The notes: generated by a model from the sequence alone, not told the origin. A DNA stretch of 19,546 bases from Desulfobacteraceae bacterium (GCA_002899795.1 PPDG01000627.1:1-19546), one strand, 5' to 3'; shown: positions 8,127 to 16,226, counted from the first letter of the stretch. Program-made: numbers and translations.

Positions 8127-8663
8127 TCACCTCCTGAGGGCACACTCCGTTGGCGCGACATGAAAACTGAGTTCCCAGGCAATCCCTTCAATGAATTCGA
8201 ACAAAGTGAACACAGTGTCAAACTCAAATATATCCACCTTGTCTCCAAACACTATGTGTTTAAGTTTGCCAAGCTTGACCGGAATGTCCAGTAGACTGTC
8301 GAACTGGAGAGTCCTTATTTCACACGTTTTATCTCCACGAATACCCTGGAAAGAGTTGTATATTTCCAGCCGTGGCTGACCCGGAAAGCCGATCATCTCG
8401 ACAGTTTTTCTAAGCTCAAGATGGTCTATATTTCCAGTCTTGCAGTTGTCATCTGGACATGCCAGGTACTGTTCCATATATGATGGGAAAAACACATTCA
8501 ACTTTGCAAGTAAAGAGTGCTTCTCGAGCATTCGAAAGAAGCTCCGCAGTATATAGTCATCATTAAGGTCCACCTGATAGCTGAGACACACCAGAGGGTC
8601 GGTTTCTACGGTTTTCCCGTCACTAAGGATCGAGCCATCTCTTTTCAGGGTAACGGTATTCAT
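8127..8663 (-). CDS. Conserved-looking protein of unknown function downstream of hmcF
   Basis: 178 residues, which I do not recognise. It has no signal peptide or membrane helix and is predicted soluble and cytoplasmic. It begins with a short strand-rich part (TVTLKRDGSILSDGKTV), then a helical segment (LNDDYILRSFFRMLEKHSLLAKLNVFFPSYMEQY), a CPDDNC pair (C69, C74) and an alternating strand/turn half. The ATG is preceded by AAAAGGGG. The gene is followed at 4 bases by the usp gene, whose ribosome site overlaps its TGA, so the two are translationally linked. It starts the tail group usp-receiver-receiver and has its own candidate promoter at 8711-8739. Position suggests a role tied to the Hmc complex or its regulation; that is inference only. 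Confidence 0.82.
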   Translation of the reverse strand: MNTVTLKRDGSILSDGKTVETDPLVCLSYQVDLNDDYILRSFFRMLEKHSLLAKLNVFFPSYMEQYLACPDDNCKTGNIDHLELRKTVEMIGFPGQPRLEIYNSFQGIRGDKTCEIRTLQFDSLLDIPVKLGKLKHIVFGDKVDIFEFDTVFTLFEFIEGIAWELSFHVAPTECALRR

Positions 8664-8710
8664 AAACCCCTTTTCAATCCGGATCGCCGCGATTTAACCC
8701 CCTTAATTTC

Positions 8711-8739
8711 TTTGTAGAACTATTGCGTCTATACGTCAA
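8711..8739 (-). promoter_or_regulatory. Candidate sigma-70 promoter for the 8663-6315 gene group
   Basis: On the minus strand TTGACG (8739-8734) and TACAAA (8716-8711) are separated by 17 bases, matching five of six and four of six consensus bases. The predicted transcript start is about 40 bases before the ATG at 8663. The 219-base gap after hmcF is otherwise empty, so a separate promoter for the tail genes is reasonable. No operator was seen. Confidence 0.45.
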
Positions 8740-8882
8740 GCGCAAGGGGAGTTATCGGAAGGGGAGCCGGATGGTGCAAATACCGTATGTTGGAGCCTTT
8801 AGCGGAACGACGGCCAGCCTCAATACCGTGGAGAAGACTGTTCATAGGTAAAATCGAAAATCTTCTTTCCCCTGCTAATCTC

Positions 8883-10268
8883 TTAATCCTCCGCGGGTTT
8901 CAAATGTTCAGGTACTTCAACCATGCTCAGCAGAAGGGGCTTTAAGAATGTCCAACTAATGTCAATATGAAAAACTTCTTCCAGGTCCCTGATTGCATCC
9001 CAACAGTTGTGACAGGGTGCAATTACAATTTTTGCCTCGGTGGCCAGGATCTGGTCCCGCTTTATCTCAAGGCCTTTATCTCGCTGAGGTCGATACCTCC
9101 CTATACCGTTAAGGCCGCCACCACCACCGCAACAGAAATTGTGTTCACGGCAGGGTGACATTTCTCTGAAATCCTCGGCAACATAGCTAATGATTTCCCT
9201 GGCAATGTCACCTAACCCTCCGTTCCTGATGTAATTGCAAGAATCTTGGTAGGTTACAGGTTCTTTGATCTTTTTGGCAGGATCTATTTTGAGCTTTCCA
9301 GTCCTCAGGGCTTCGGCAACCCATTCGACATAGTGGATGCATTCCACCGGGGGCTGTCCACTTTCATAGCCGGCCCAGTAGGGTCCCTCCAGAACCGTAG
9401 CCCTGTACAGGTGGCCGCATTCGGTGGTAATCATCCGTTTTGGCTTCAACCTTTTCATGGAATCATAGACGGTCTCCACTTGCATTTTGCAGGCAGCCCA
9501 GTCCCCGGCAAACATGGAGAGGCTTGTTGCCTCCCAACCCTCACTGGCAACGGTCCAATTTTCACCGGCAATATGAAAGAGGATGGCAGCCTCGGCAAGA
9601 TCTTCCGGATAGTGTTTCACTTCCCTGGCATTGACAGTGTAGAGCAGGTCTGCATTTTCCACGTCTATGGGGATTTTTAGTCCCGGCCAATCATCTTCCT
9701 GCTCCTCTTCCATCCACTTGCAGGTCTCAATCCAGTCTTCCTGGGTAACGTCCATCTGGGCCCGGAATATCCGGTGCATGCCGGAGCCGATCTTCAATTC
9801 CCAAGGTACAAAGCCCTGGGCAAAGCAAAGACCTCGCACATATCCGAACATAACCCCCATGTCAATGCCAAAGGGGCAGTACATGCCGCAGCGGTTGCAG
9901 CAAGTGCACTTGGACCAGGCGGTGTCCATAACGTACTGCATGAAATCATTGTCCACCTCACCTTTACGCTTAACTATTTCCCCGAGAGTGGATTGTATCT
10001 TGTAGGCTGGAACCTGTTTGGGATCCTTGTCGTTGACGAGATAATATGGGCAGGCATCGGCGCACAGGCCGCAGTGAGCGCAGATCTCCAGCCAGGTGCG
10101 TATACGGGATTTGCAGGTATTCTGGATTGCTGTGGCCAGGGCCTCTTTATTCACATCCAGTTGATCCATTTCTTGGTAGTAAGTTACCCCACGCCGGTCA
10201 CTCAAGAGGGCTTGGAGTTGTTCCATGGTATCTACTGGTGTCTTATTGCAAAGTGATCCTTCGGGCAT
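8883..10268 (-). CDS. hmcF: HmcF: CCG-domain iron-sulfur protein of the Hmc complex
   Basis: 461 residues, cytoplasmic side of the complex. Two [4Fe-4S] ferredoxin motifs come first (C63-C66-C69-C73P and C121-C124-C127-C131P). The C-terminal half resembles heterodisulfide reductase subunit D: a first half-motif with C284 (TTECGHLY) and then the full CCG motif C344...C379-C380-GGGGG...C419xxC422. In known members this motif holds an unusual [4Fe-4S] centre doing thiol/disulfide chemistry. Here it is the likely electron exit of Hmc into the cytoplasm; the physiological acceptor is not known. The start has AGGAGG nine bases upstream. It lies 38 bases after hmcE and closes the hmc run. Related subunits are TmcB and DsrK, but the gene order hmcA-F makes HmcF the best name. 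Confidence 0.94.
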   Translation of the reverse strand: MPEGSLCNKTPVDTMEQLQALLSDRRGVTYYQEMDQLDVNKEALATAIQNTCKSRIRTWLEICAHCGLCADACPYYLVNDKDPKQVPAYKIQSTLGEIVKRKGEVDNDFMQYVMDTAWSKCTCCNRCGMYCPFGIDMGVMFGYVRGLCFAQGFVPWELKIGSGMHRIFRAQMDVTQEDWIETCKWMEEEQEDDWPGLKIPIDVENADLLYTVNAREVKHYPEDLAEAAILFHIAGENWTVASEGWEATSLSMFAGDWAACKMQVETVYDSMKRLKPKRMITTECGHLYRATVLEGPYWAGYESGQPPVECIHYVEWVAEALRTGKLKIDPAKKIKEPVTYQDSCNYIRNGGLGDIAREIISYVAEDFREMSPCREHNFCCGGGGGLNGIGRYRPQRDKGLEIKRDQILATEAKIVIAPCHNCWDAIRDLEEVFHIDISWTFLKPLLLSMVEVPEHLKPAED

Positions 10269-10306
10269 CTTCTGTTCCTCCTAATAGCTCAAAGCTTGAG
10301 CAATGA

Positions 10307-10984
10307 TTACCAGGCTAAACCCCTTCCTTTCATCCCGCCTCGTTTAATACCGTAATCCATGCCAAGTTGACCCCTTGACATGAAGAAAAGGACGATGTGG
10401 GACAGTTTGGTGAGAGGTATGGCTATCAGCATAATTTCAGCGCTGATGATGTGAGCGTAGAGCCAGAACGGGTAGTCTGCTACCTTCAGACTGGCAAGAA
10501 AGCCGGTGAAAAATGGTGCTACGGTGATGGCCAGAAGCAGATAGTCATAAGCTGAGGTAAGTATCCTGACCTCTGAGAAGGCAACACGTCGCAGCACCAA
10601 GAATAGGGCAGAGACAAGGACCCCGATTGTTAAAATGTCGGCAACAGGGCCGGGGAGTGTGGCCCAGCTTATTCCCCACCTTTCTCTAAGAATAATATTG
10701 TGGGCCAGCAGAAAAATAGGTGTAATCACGATACCAATGTGAAAGACGAAAAAGAGTATAGTCATGGCTGGCCTGGTCTTCCACCTTCGAGTGCCAAAGG
10801 GAAGGAGCCAGAAAAAAATCGACCTCAAAGCGCCCTTGACTCCGTGGGAAACGTGCTTGGTGTAGGGAACCCTATCCATTTGCCAATTGAGGCCCCTGAC
10901 ATACCAGACCACACGCACTATCAAGCCAATGAAGAAGATGAGAAATGACAGCCACAGAAGCGGACCTGTTAGAAACTGGTACAT
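10307..10984 (-). CDS. hmcE: HmcE: haem-b membrane subunit of the Hmc complex
   Basis: 225 residues with about five membrane helices, related to the gamma subunit of respiratory nitrate reductase (NarI), TmcC and DsrM. Four histidines sit where haem b ligands are expected: H82 and H95 in one helix region, H178 and H196 in another; the 18-residue spacing of the last pair equals that of NarI. It would pass electrons between the periplasmic side and HmcF. The basic stretch SRGQLGMDYGIKRGGMKGRG at the C-terminus is probably cytoplasmic. ATG with GAGGGG upstream. It follows hmcD after 135 bases and precedes hmcF. Confidence 0.93.
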   Translation of the reverse strand: MYQFLTGPLLWLSFLIFFIGLIVRVVWYVRGLNWQMDRVPYTKHVSHGVKGALRSIFFWLLPFGTRRWKTRPAMTILFFVFHIGIVITPIFLLAHNIILRERWGISWATLPGPVADILTIGVLVSALFLVLRRVAFSEVRILTSAYDYLLLAITVAPFFTGFLASLKVADYPFWLYAHIISAEIMLIAIPLTKLSHIVLFFMSRGQLGMDYGIKRGGMKGRGLAW

Positions 10985-11119
10985 TTTACACCCCTCAACT
11001 CAGTTAAAACTTCAGCAATTTACTGGAATATTTCTACTACATGCCACTGCTGCGGGCTGGGGCAACAATTATAACGATTCAAGCAACCTCGGGGAAGATC
11101 AAGACCCTATTCTCGGTTC

Positions 11120-11251
11120 TTAATCCTCATCCCTTGCAGTGAGGAAGCTCCAGAATCCAGCCAGCGCAAGCAGGGTTAATACTATCAGTATGTAAATGAC
11201 AGCTTTCGTGTGCGTGAGAAAATCCTGTAACGTATAAAATACGGTGTCCAT
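11120..11251 (-). CDS. hmcD: HmcD: small single-helix subunit of the Hmc complex
   Basis: A 43-residue frame, easily missed because of its size, beginning MDTVFYTLQDFLTHTKAVIY and ending ARDED followed by TAA. One membrane helix (about residues 18-38) is preceded by the FLTHTK stretch and followed by FWSFL, which fits the very small membrane subunit that sits between hmcC and hmcE in Desulfovibrio. The gene order here (C-D-E) is the same. The ribosome site is weak (GGGGG about 11 bases before ATG). Its function is unknown; it is probably a structural helper in the membrane arm. Call based on position, size and hydrophobic pattern. Confidence 0.82.
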   Translation of the reverse strand: MDTVFYTLQDFLTHTKAVIYILIVLTLLALAGFWSFLTARDED

Positions 11252-11311
11252 ACTTTTTAAGCCCCCGTTCAACCAGTGACTGAAAATTACAAATAACAGA
11301 TCACAATGACT

Positions 11312-11564
11312 AAGGTTTCAGTGTTTCCCGCTGCCGCTTCGCTTCAGACGGGATTTCCGCTTCGCTCCAACACGTTTCAGTTTTTTTGTTTTTTTCCCTG
11401 ACACCCGACACCTGACATCCGACACCGCCGCGAGGTATTGAGCTCTTCAATCTTAAATCTGAAATCGCCAGGCTCCATCCTTCCATTATTCCACTCTTCC
11501 AATTTCATTTATCTCCACCCCTCTAGGCGAAGAACAGAGCCCCTTAGGGCCCGGATTGTTTACT
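11312..11564. repeat. Interspersed repeat, copy B, inserted between hmcC and hmcD
   Basis: Fills most of the 311-base gap between hmcC and hmcD. It shares with the copy at 3882-4093 the ordered blocks aggtttcagtgtt, gtttcag plus T-run, cctgacacccgacacctgac and gggcccggatt-tttact. Here an extra GC-rich piece (about 11326-11374, with two 'cgcttcgct' units) is wedged inside. The last block touches the hmcC TAG stop (11563-11565). No coding content. It probably lengthens the untranslated spacer within an otherwise compact operon and could reduce transcription into hmcDEF. Confidence 0.55.
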
Positions 11565-12735
11565 AGTGCACATCCTCGTATTCAGGATGCTCATACAAGA
11601 TGGGCATCCTGCTCACAATGAATCGAAAGGTGATAAGACCCAGAGTAACCAGAAAGACTGAAATTCCGATTTCCATCCAGCTGGGAAAATAGCGGTCACT
11701 GGCGGGAAGGTGGTAGTTGAAAGCAACCAGTGACACGTTGAAGCGGTTTACTATCACAGCAAGCACGGCCCAGGCGGAGGTCCATCTGATCAGTTGAACC
11801 TTCTTCTCCCGAGCCCCAATGGCAAAGCCCAGGCAGGCAACGCCGAAAAATCCGAAAAGCTCCACCAGATACCAGAGTCCGTAACCTGTACCGAGCAGTC
11901 GCCATTCATCGTCCGCTCCAATCCCCAGCAGTTGGATGGCGATATAACCCGCTATGACAAAGGCAGCGGCTTTGCCAAACCCTAAAGCTATGTCGTCTTT
12001 CTCCCTCAGGTGGGCTTCATCCATTTTGTCGGCGAAAAAACGGTAGGAAAGCGTGGATTCGAATATCACCATAGACAATCCGGCAATAATGCTCGAGACA
12101 AAAAAGTAGACGGGTATAAAGGATGAATACCAGAGAGGGTGGACCTTGGAAGGGGCAATGAGGAAAAGTGCTCCCAGTGACGATTGGTGCAGAGTGGAAA
12201 GTATTATGCCGAATACCACCAGAACCAAGGTGAATTTGACCGCGAGGTTCCGTGCTTTCTTCAAGCCGAGCCATTCTAGCGCTGCCGGCGAGAATTCCAG
12301 AAAGAGAACGGTGAGATAGAGAGCGACACAAGCACCTACTTCGAACAGTACCGACGATGTTCCTGCCTGCACCACAAACGGATAAGGCAGTCGCCAGGGT
12401 CTGCCCACATCATAATGAAGGGCCAGGACCACAAGCGCGTAGCCCAAAAACCCGGTGAGCACAGCGGGACGTAACGCAGAATGGTACTTTTTCATGCCAA
12501 AGATATAAACGGCCGCGGCAGTGACATAGCCTCCGGCGGCCAGAGCCACTCCTGTCAGGAGGTCAAAGCCGATCCATATACCCCAGGCATTATTATCGGA
12601 AAGATTGGTTACCGCTCCCAAGCCTCCGGTAAACCGGCGAACAGTGAGGTACAATCCTATCAGCACAATTATGCCGGCAATAATATTGAAGGGGCTGATG
12701 AGTGTTTTTTCGGTTGTAGTCGCTTCTTGGGACAT
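11563..12735 (-). CDS. hmcC: HmcC: NrfD-like integral membrane subunit of the Hmc complex
   Basis: 390 residues, about ten membrane helices, member of the NrfD/PsrC/HybB quinone-interacting family. Family features include the HYDVGRPWRLPYP loop (about 107-119), STLHQSSLGALF (about 180-191) and NRFNVSLVAFNYHLPASDRYFPSW (about 330-353). In Hmc this subunit anchors the ferredoxin-like HmcB and may exchange electrons with menaquinone or take part in ion movement. Its ATG overlaps the hmcB stop by one base (TAATG), so the two are translationally coupled. The 3' end abuts the repeat that separates it from hmcD. Confidence 0.95.
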   Translation of the reverse strand: MSQEATTTEKTLISPFNIIAGIIVLIGLYLTVRRFTGGLGAVTNLSDNNAWGIWIGFDLLTGVALAAGGYVTAAAVYIFGMKKYHSALRPAVLTGFLGYALVVLALHYDVGRPWRLPYPFVVQAGTSSVLFEVGACVALYLTVLFLEFSPAALEWLGLKKARNLAVKFTLVLVVFGIILSTLHQSSLGALFLIAPSKVHPLWYSSFIPVYFFVSSIIAGLSMVIFESTLSYRFFADKMDEAHLREKDDIALGFGKAAAFVIAGYIAIQLLGIGADDEWRLLGTGYGLWYLVELFGFFGVACLGFAIGAREKKVQLIRWTSAWAVLAVIVNRFNVSLVAFNYHLPASDRYFPSWMEIGISVFLVTLGLITFRFIVSRMPILYEHPEYEDVH

Positions 12736-13796
12736 TAGGAATTCTCCTCGGTTTCGACGTCGGCAGCTGCTTCCAAAGCTTGCTTCACCGCTGCTTCTAT
12801 GGCTTTTTCTTTCTCTTGGGCAGCCTTTTCCCAGGCCTCAGAAACCTTCTGATCAGCCTCTGCTTTTACTTGTGCTGTGACTTCAGCAAGGGCCTGCTCT
12901 TTCTCCTCCTTGGCGATCTTATCTTTCCTTTTGGACACTGCATAAATGCCCATCAGCAGCAGCGGCCAGGTTCCCACCACCATCGGGACCGCGGCCAGGG
13001 CACTGGAGGTGAATTGAGGAGCAGGTGTAATCCCCAGGTCTTCACGCATTCCTATTTTCTTGAAGGGGACTCCTGATAGATACAGCCAGCTTGTTCCTCC
13101 CATCTCGTTCTCGCCATAGATATGGTCCAGATAGCGGCCAGGGAATCTTCTCATGCGCTCGCGGGCTATATTGAGCAAGTCGGTGCGTTTACCGAAAGTG
13201 AAAGATTCTGTGGGGCAAGCTTCTACGCATCCTGGGAGCTCGCCCTTGACGAGGCGGGTGTCATAGCACATGGTGCACTTCCTTATCCGCGGGGTGAGGG
13301 CTATATCATACTCGAAGGTAGGAATGTTGAATGGGCAGGCGAGCATGCAATACCTGCAGCCCACACAGACAGACGAATCGTAAGTAACTGCGCCCGATTC
13401 TGTCTTGGTGTATGCCCTAACAAAGCATGACGAGGCGCAGGCAGGCTCCAAGCAGTGATTGCAACCTGTTCTGGCAAACAATGGGGTCTCGACATTCACG
13501 CTGCCATCATACTTGTTTATGACCATATATTTCTTTGGATCAGTCCTTCTTTTGTTATCCAAGACTGCAAGGTCATCAAACGGGCGGTCTGGCGGAGGTA
13601 AGTCATTAACTTTGTTGCAAGCCGCCTCACAGGTTCGGCACCCTATGCACTTGGTATTGTCGTACAGCACCCCGAGGCTGTCAGGATGACCCTCAAAGTG
13701 TTTGGTGGTGGCAGCATGAGCTACCTTGCCAAACGCACTGCCACTCAACCCTGCAGCGGTTAACCAGCCGAGAAACTTTCGTCGCGATAGGGACAT
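12735..13796 (-). CDS. hmcB: HmcB: periplasmic four-cluster [4Fe-4S] subunit of the Hmc complex
   Basis: 353 residues from the ATG at 13796, chosen because GAGG sits 7 bases upstream; a GTG two codons earlier is too close to it. Counting from that GTG: a Tat signal with SRRKFLGW (6-13); four cysteine quartets (C52/55/58/62; C114/117/122/126; C146/149/152/156; C176/179/192/196), as in NrfC/DsrO-like proteins; a membrane helix near 268-290; and a charged Ala/Glu/Lys-rich tail (293-355) predicted to be a long helix or coiled coil. The protein is thus exported, takes electrons from HmcA and is tethered to the membrane next to HmcC. The cytoplasmic tail is the odd feature. The stop overlaps hmcC by one base. 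The spacer to hmcA is occupied by a palindromic repeat. Confidence 0.94.
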   Translation of the reverse strand: MSLSRRKFLGWLTAAGLSGSAFGKVAHAATTKHFEGHPDSLGVLYDNTKCIGCRTCEAACNKVNDLPPPDRPFDDLAVLDNKRRTDPKKYMVINKYDGSVNVETPLFARTGCNHCLEPACASSCFVRAYTKTESGAVTYDSSVCVGCRYCMLACPFNIPTFEYDIALTPRIRKCTMCYDTRLVKGELPGCVEACPTESFTFGKRTDLLNIARERMRRFPGRYLDHIYGENEMGGTSWLYLSGVPFKKIGMREDLGITPAPQFTSSALAAVPMVVGTWPLLLMGIYAVSKRKDKIAKEEKEQALAEVTAQVKAEADQKVSEAWEKAAQEKEKAIEAAVKQALEAAADVETEENS

Positions 13797-13814
13797 AAAC
13801 ACACCTCAATAATT

Positions 13815-13941
13815 GCCGGCTTCGTAAAAAGTCCATCTGCTGTGTTGCGCTTCATCTTTAGTCATTGCAGCGTACCTATAAGTACGCCTCATTCCTAAAG
13901 ATTCGCTCGCCTTGCATCTGCAGCTTTTTACTGTGCCGTCT
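13815..13941. repeat. Palindromic interspersed repeat between hmcA and hmcB
   Basis: About 127 bases folding into one imperfect palindrome: outer arms with gtaaaaag on the left facing ctttttac on the right, inner arms catctttag / ctaaagatt, and a central hairpin CGTACctatAaGTACG (13871-13886) at the midpoint. It differs in sequence from the 186-bp element but shares the 'cgtacc...gtacgcctc' centre and overall architecture. No coding content. Sitting inside the operon, it could act as an mRNA processing or stabilising hairpin, giving more hmcA than hmcB transcript. Confidence 0.7.
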
Positions 13942-13989
13942 CCTTTATGACTTCTTACGAGATCATCAATAATTAGAACCAATGGCTAG

Positions 13990-15600
13990 CTATTTCTTCT
14001 GTTCCCTGTGACACTCGACGCAATTAAGGGAGTCAGGTTTCTTGATGCCCATCTGTTTGTGACATCCGAAGCACTGCTGATGATAGGCACCCTTCATTCC
14101 AGGCCTCAGAATTTCCGTTTCGTTAAAAGGCTTGCCATGGCAACTGTAGCAACGGGGAGGTTTTTTGGTAGCTGGGCTATTATGATGGCACGCCTGGCAA
14201 ATTGTGCCCTTCTGGCTGTGGAAGTATTGAGCCAGCTTGTCGTTCTTAATTTCAGTTACGAGCCGGCGAACAATCCTGCGGTGTGGAAAATAAACAGGCT
14301 CGTATTGATCCGACAGGTCCTTGATGGTAACCGTCTCCGGGATATCCTTATCCCGATAGGTGTCGGTCATGGCTTTTCTTGATTTCACCATCATTCTAGC
14401 TAGCTGTTCAGGCTTCTGGTTGGCAGTACTGCGTTGCGGCGGCTTGGCATGGCATTGCACGCAGTAAGAGGTCTGTTGCTTACTCACTGTTGGCATGGAG
14501 GCATGGCATCCCGCACAACTCGGTTTGCTTTGTCTGGCACCATGACACCCCAAACAACTCCTTTCGCTGTCGAGTTGGTGCATAGCCTGCTCAGACCTAA
14601 CATAGTTACCTTCCTTCTTGCCTGCGACAGAATGACAACTGCTACAGGTATTCAAATCCGCGTGATGACACACTCTGCAGGTATCGTTGTATTTTTCATG
14701 AGATTTATGATCGAAGGGCACTGCGTTCATCAGGATGGTCGATGGGGCTCCTTTTTTGTTGCCGTCAATCTGAACTGCCTGGATGAGGACGACATCGGGC
14801 TGATTGCGCTTCATCCTGGGAACGTCCTTGATCTTTTTTATCAATTGAAGTTGCGGCTCAGCGTGGCAACCGCTGCATTTAATTGGCCCAGCCTTCTGGT
14901 CTTTAGCCTGTGCCATCGTCTTGTTTTTAGCCAAGGTTTCTCTGTGGCACTGGATACAGGATAGATGAGATGCAAGTCTCTTGGAAATCCGATTCTCTTC
15001 TGTCTGTTGCTTGTGGCAGTAAACGCAAGAACCTTCTTTTCCTTTGGCGTAGAATAGTTTCTTGGTCACCTCGTCATATTGGTGGTGGCATGTTTCACAC
15101 TTGTCTTTTGCCGCTTCAGTGTGACGGAAATGGAGTGATTTATCAAAAACGATGAGCTCCTTATCAGAGACAGCCTTGGGCTGGCCCTGGTGGCACTGAC
15201 CGCATTTTTCAACAGGTCCGGCTTTCTCTCCAGCCTTCCGCACCTCCCTGTGACACTGCATGCAGTCGATGTGGTAAATATCCATCACCTGTTGTCTGCT
15301 GGTATCCTTAAGCCGTTTAAATTTAGGGGATTGCCGATTCTCTTCAGACAAATGGCAGGCTGAGCAGTCTTTGTTCTGTTTCTCTACGGCGTCAGTATGT
15401 AGGTCGTGCAAAAATACCACCGGTGGTTGTTCAAGAGCGCCCAGGCTTTTTAAGGCATCAATTGTAATGACGTCGGCTCGCATCAGGGGAGAATCATTGC
15501 TGACCTCCTCGACCCCCTGAACTCCGCTTGTGAAAAATGCAACAATGGCAGCTGTAAAAAAGATCCCGGTCAGCAACAGAAGTGATATTCGCTTGTTCAT
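13990..15600 (-). CDS. hmcA: HmcA: 16-haem periplasmic cytochrome c
   Basis: 536 residues from the ATG at 15600 (AGGG upstream; an in-frame TTG two codons earlier is less likely). An N-terminal hydrophobic signal peptide (KRISLLLLTGIFFTAAIVAFF) sends it through Sec. I count 16 CxxCH haem-binding motifs, from KDCSACH near the N-terminus to NCVECH at the C-terminus, the number found in Desulfovibrio HmcA, and the length is also close. It is the entry point of the complex, receiving electrons from type I cytochrome c3 and hence from hydrogenases or formate dehydrogenases, and passing them to HmcB. The gene lies 98 bases after rrf2 and leads the structural genes. Confidence 0.96.
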   Translation of the reverse strand: MNKRISLLLLTGIFFTAAIVAFFTSGVQGVEEVSNDSPLMRADVITIDALKSLGALEQPPVVFLHDLHTDAVEKQNKDCSACHLSEENRQSPKFKRLKDTSRQQVMDIYHIDCMQCHREVRKAGEKAGPVEKCGQCHQGQPKAVSDKELIVFDKSLHFRHTEAAKDKCETCHHQYDEVTKKLFYAKGKEGSCVYCHKQQTEENRISKRLASHLSCIQCHRETLAKNKTMAQAKDQKAGPIKCSGCHAEPQLQLIKKIKDVPRMKRNQPDVVLIQAVQIDGNKKGAPSTILMNAVPFDHKSHEKYNDTCRVCHHADLNTCSSCHSVAGKKEGNYVRSEQAMHQLDSERSCLGCHGARQSKPSCAGCHASMPTVSKQQTSYCVQCHAKPPQRSTANQKPEQLARMMVKSRKAMTDTYRDKDIPETVTIKDLSDQYEPVYFPHRRIVRRLVTEIKNDKLAQYFHSQKGTICQACHHNSPATKKPPRCYSCHGKPFNETEILRPGMKGAYHQQCFGCHKQMGIKKPDSLNCVECHREQKK

Positions 15601-15698
15601 GGTCAATCCCTATTCGTTATTGTTTTAGCAGGGCAATATATCCAATTAGACTTCGGATCTCTGTTCGTCTCCTGAGGGAGCCCGTCGGGTGGCAACCA

Positions 15699-16157
15699 TT
15701 AGGTCTTGCCTGCACCAAGAGAACTGCATTCGTCTGGAAAGCCAACCCCTTGATCCTCATATGTGAGTAGATCGGTTATGGTGATGGAGTTGAGTTTTTC
15801 ATACAAGGCATTCGTGGCTTCCTGCCAGGCGATTCGCACGCAACAGTCGCTAGACCTTAGGCATTTTTCTGGCTCGCTCACGCACTCAGCCAGTACTTCT
15901 GAACTTTGCAGGACTCTGACAATTTCACCCAGAGTTATTTCTTTCGGATCTTTTGTAAGAGAGTGCCCGCCCTTTGGACCTCGAGTACTGATGACCAGGC
16001 GTGCCGTTTTCAGGGGGCGGATAATCTGCTCGAGGTATTTGACCGATATGTCTTGTCTTTTGGAGATATCTCCTATTGAGACCGGCGTTTGACCATAATG
16101 CCTGGCGAGATCAAGGATCAACCTAGTGCCATACCGCGTTTTGGTGGAAAGCTTCAT
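15699..16157 (-). CDS. rrf2: Rrf2-family transcriptional regulator
   Basis: 152 residues. An N-terminal winged helix-turn-helix (MKLSTKTRYGTRLILDLA...ISVKYLEQIIRPLKTARLVISTRGPKGGHSL) is followed by a cysteine loop with C92, C99 and C105 (C106 adjacent). That is very close to the three Fe-S ligands of IscR (C92/C98/C104), so binding of a labile iron-sulfur cluster is likely, making it a redox, NO or cluster-status sensor. It is the first gene of the hmc unit here, whereas in Desulfovibrio vulgaris rrf1-rrf2 follow the hmc genes. A perfect 18-9-18 inverted repeat lies 24 bases before its ATG, which suggests autoregulation together with the hmc genes. The ribosome site is weak. Confidence 0.93.
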   Translation of the reverse strand: MKLSTKTRYGTRLILDLARHYGQTPVSIGDISKRQDISVKYLEQIIRPLKTARLVISTRGPKGGHSLTKDPKEITLGEIVRVLQSSEVLAECVSEPEKCLRSSDCCVRIAWQEATNALYEKLNSITITDLLTYEDQGVGFPDECSSLGAGKT

Positions 16158-16181
16158 TTATAGGCTCAAATTCGGGGTTAT

Positions 16182-16226
16182 AGATCAATTTATTCTAGAT
16201 TAGAATGGTCTAGAATAAATTGATCT
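16182..16226. promoter_or_regulatory. Perfect 18-9-18 inverted repeat, probable Rrf2 operator
   Basis: agatcaatttattctaga (16182-16199) is followed after 9 bases by its exact reverse complement (16209-16226). Each arm ends inward in TCTAGA, and a nested 6-3-6 palindrome (16192-16206) overlaps the left arm. It lies between the predicted promoter and the rrf2 start, near the transcript start, the normal place for a repressor site. The alternative is that, once transcribed, it forms a very stable leader hairpin. I favour an operator, possibly with two overlapping dimer sites. Confidence 0.7.

Noticed and set aside
14434..14964. 176-codon + strand frame opposite hmcA
   Set aside because: The other strand encodes a 16-haem cytochrome with every CxxCH in frame; this is its shadow.
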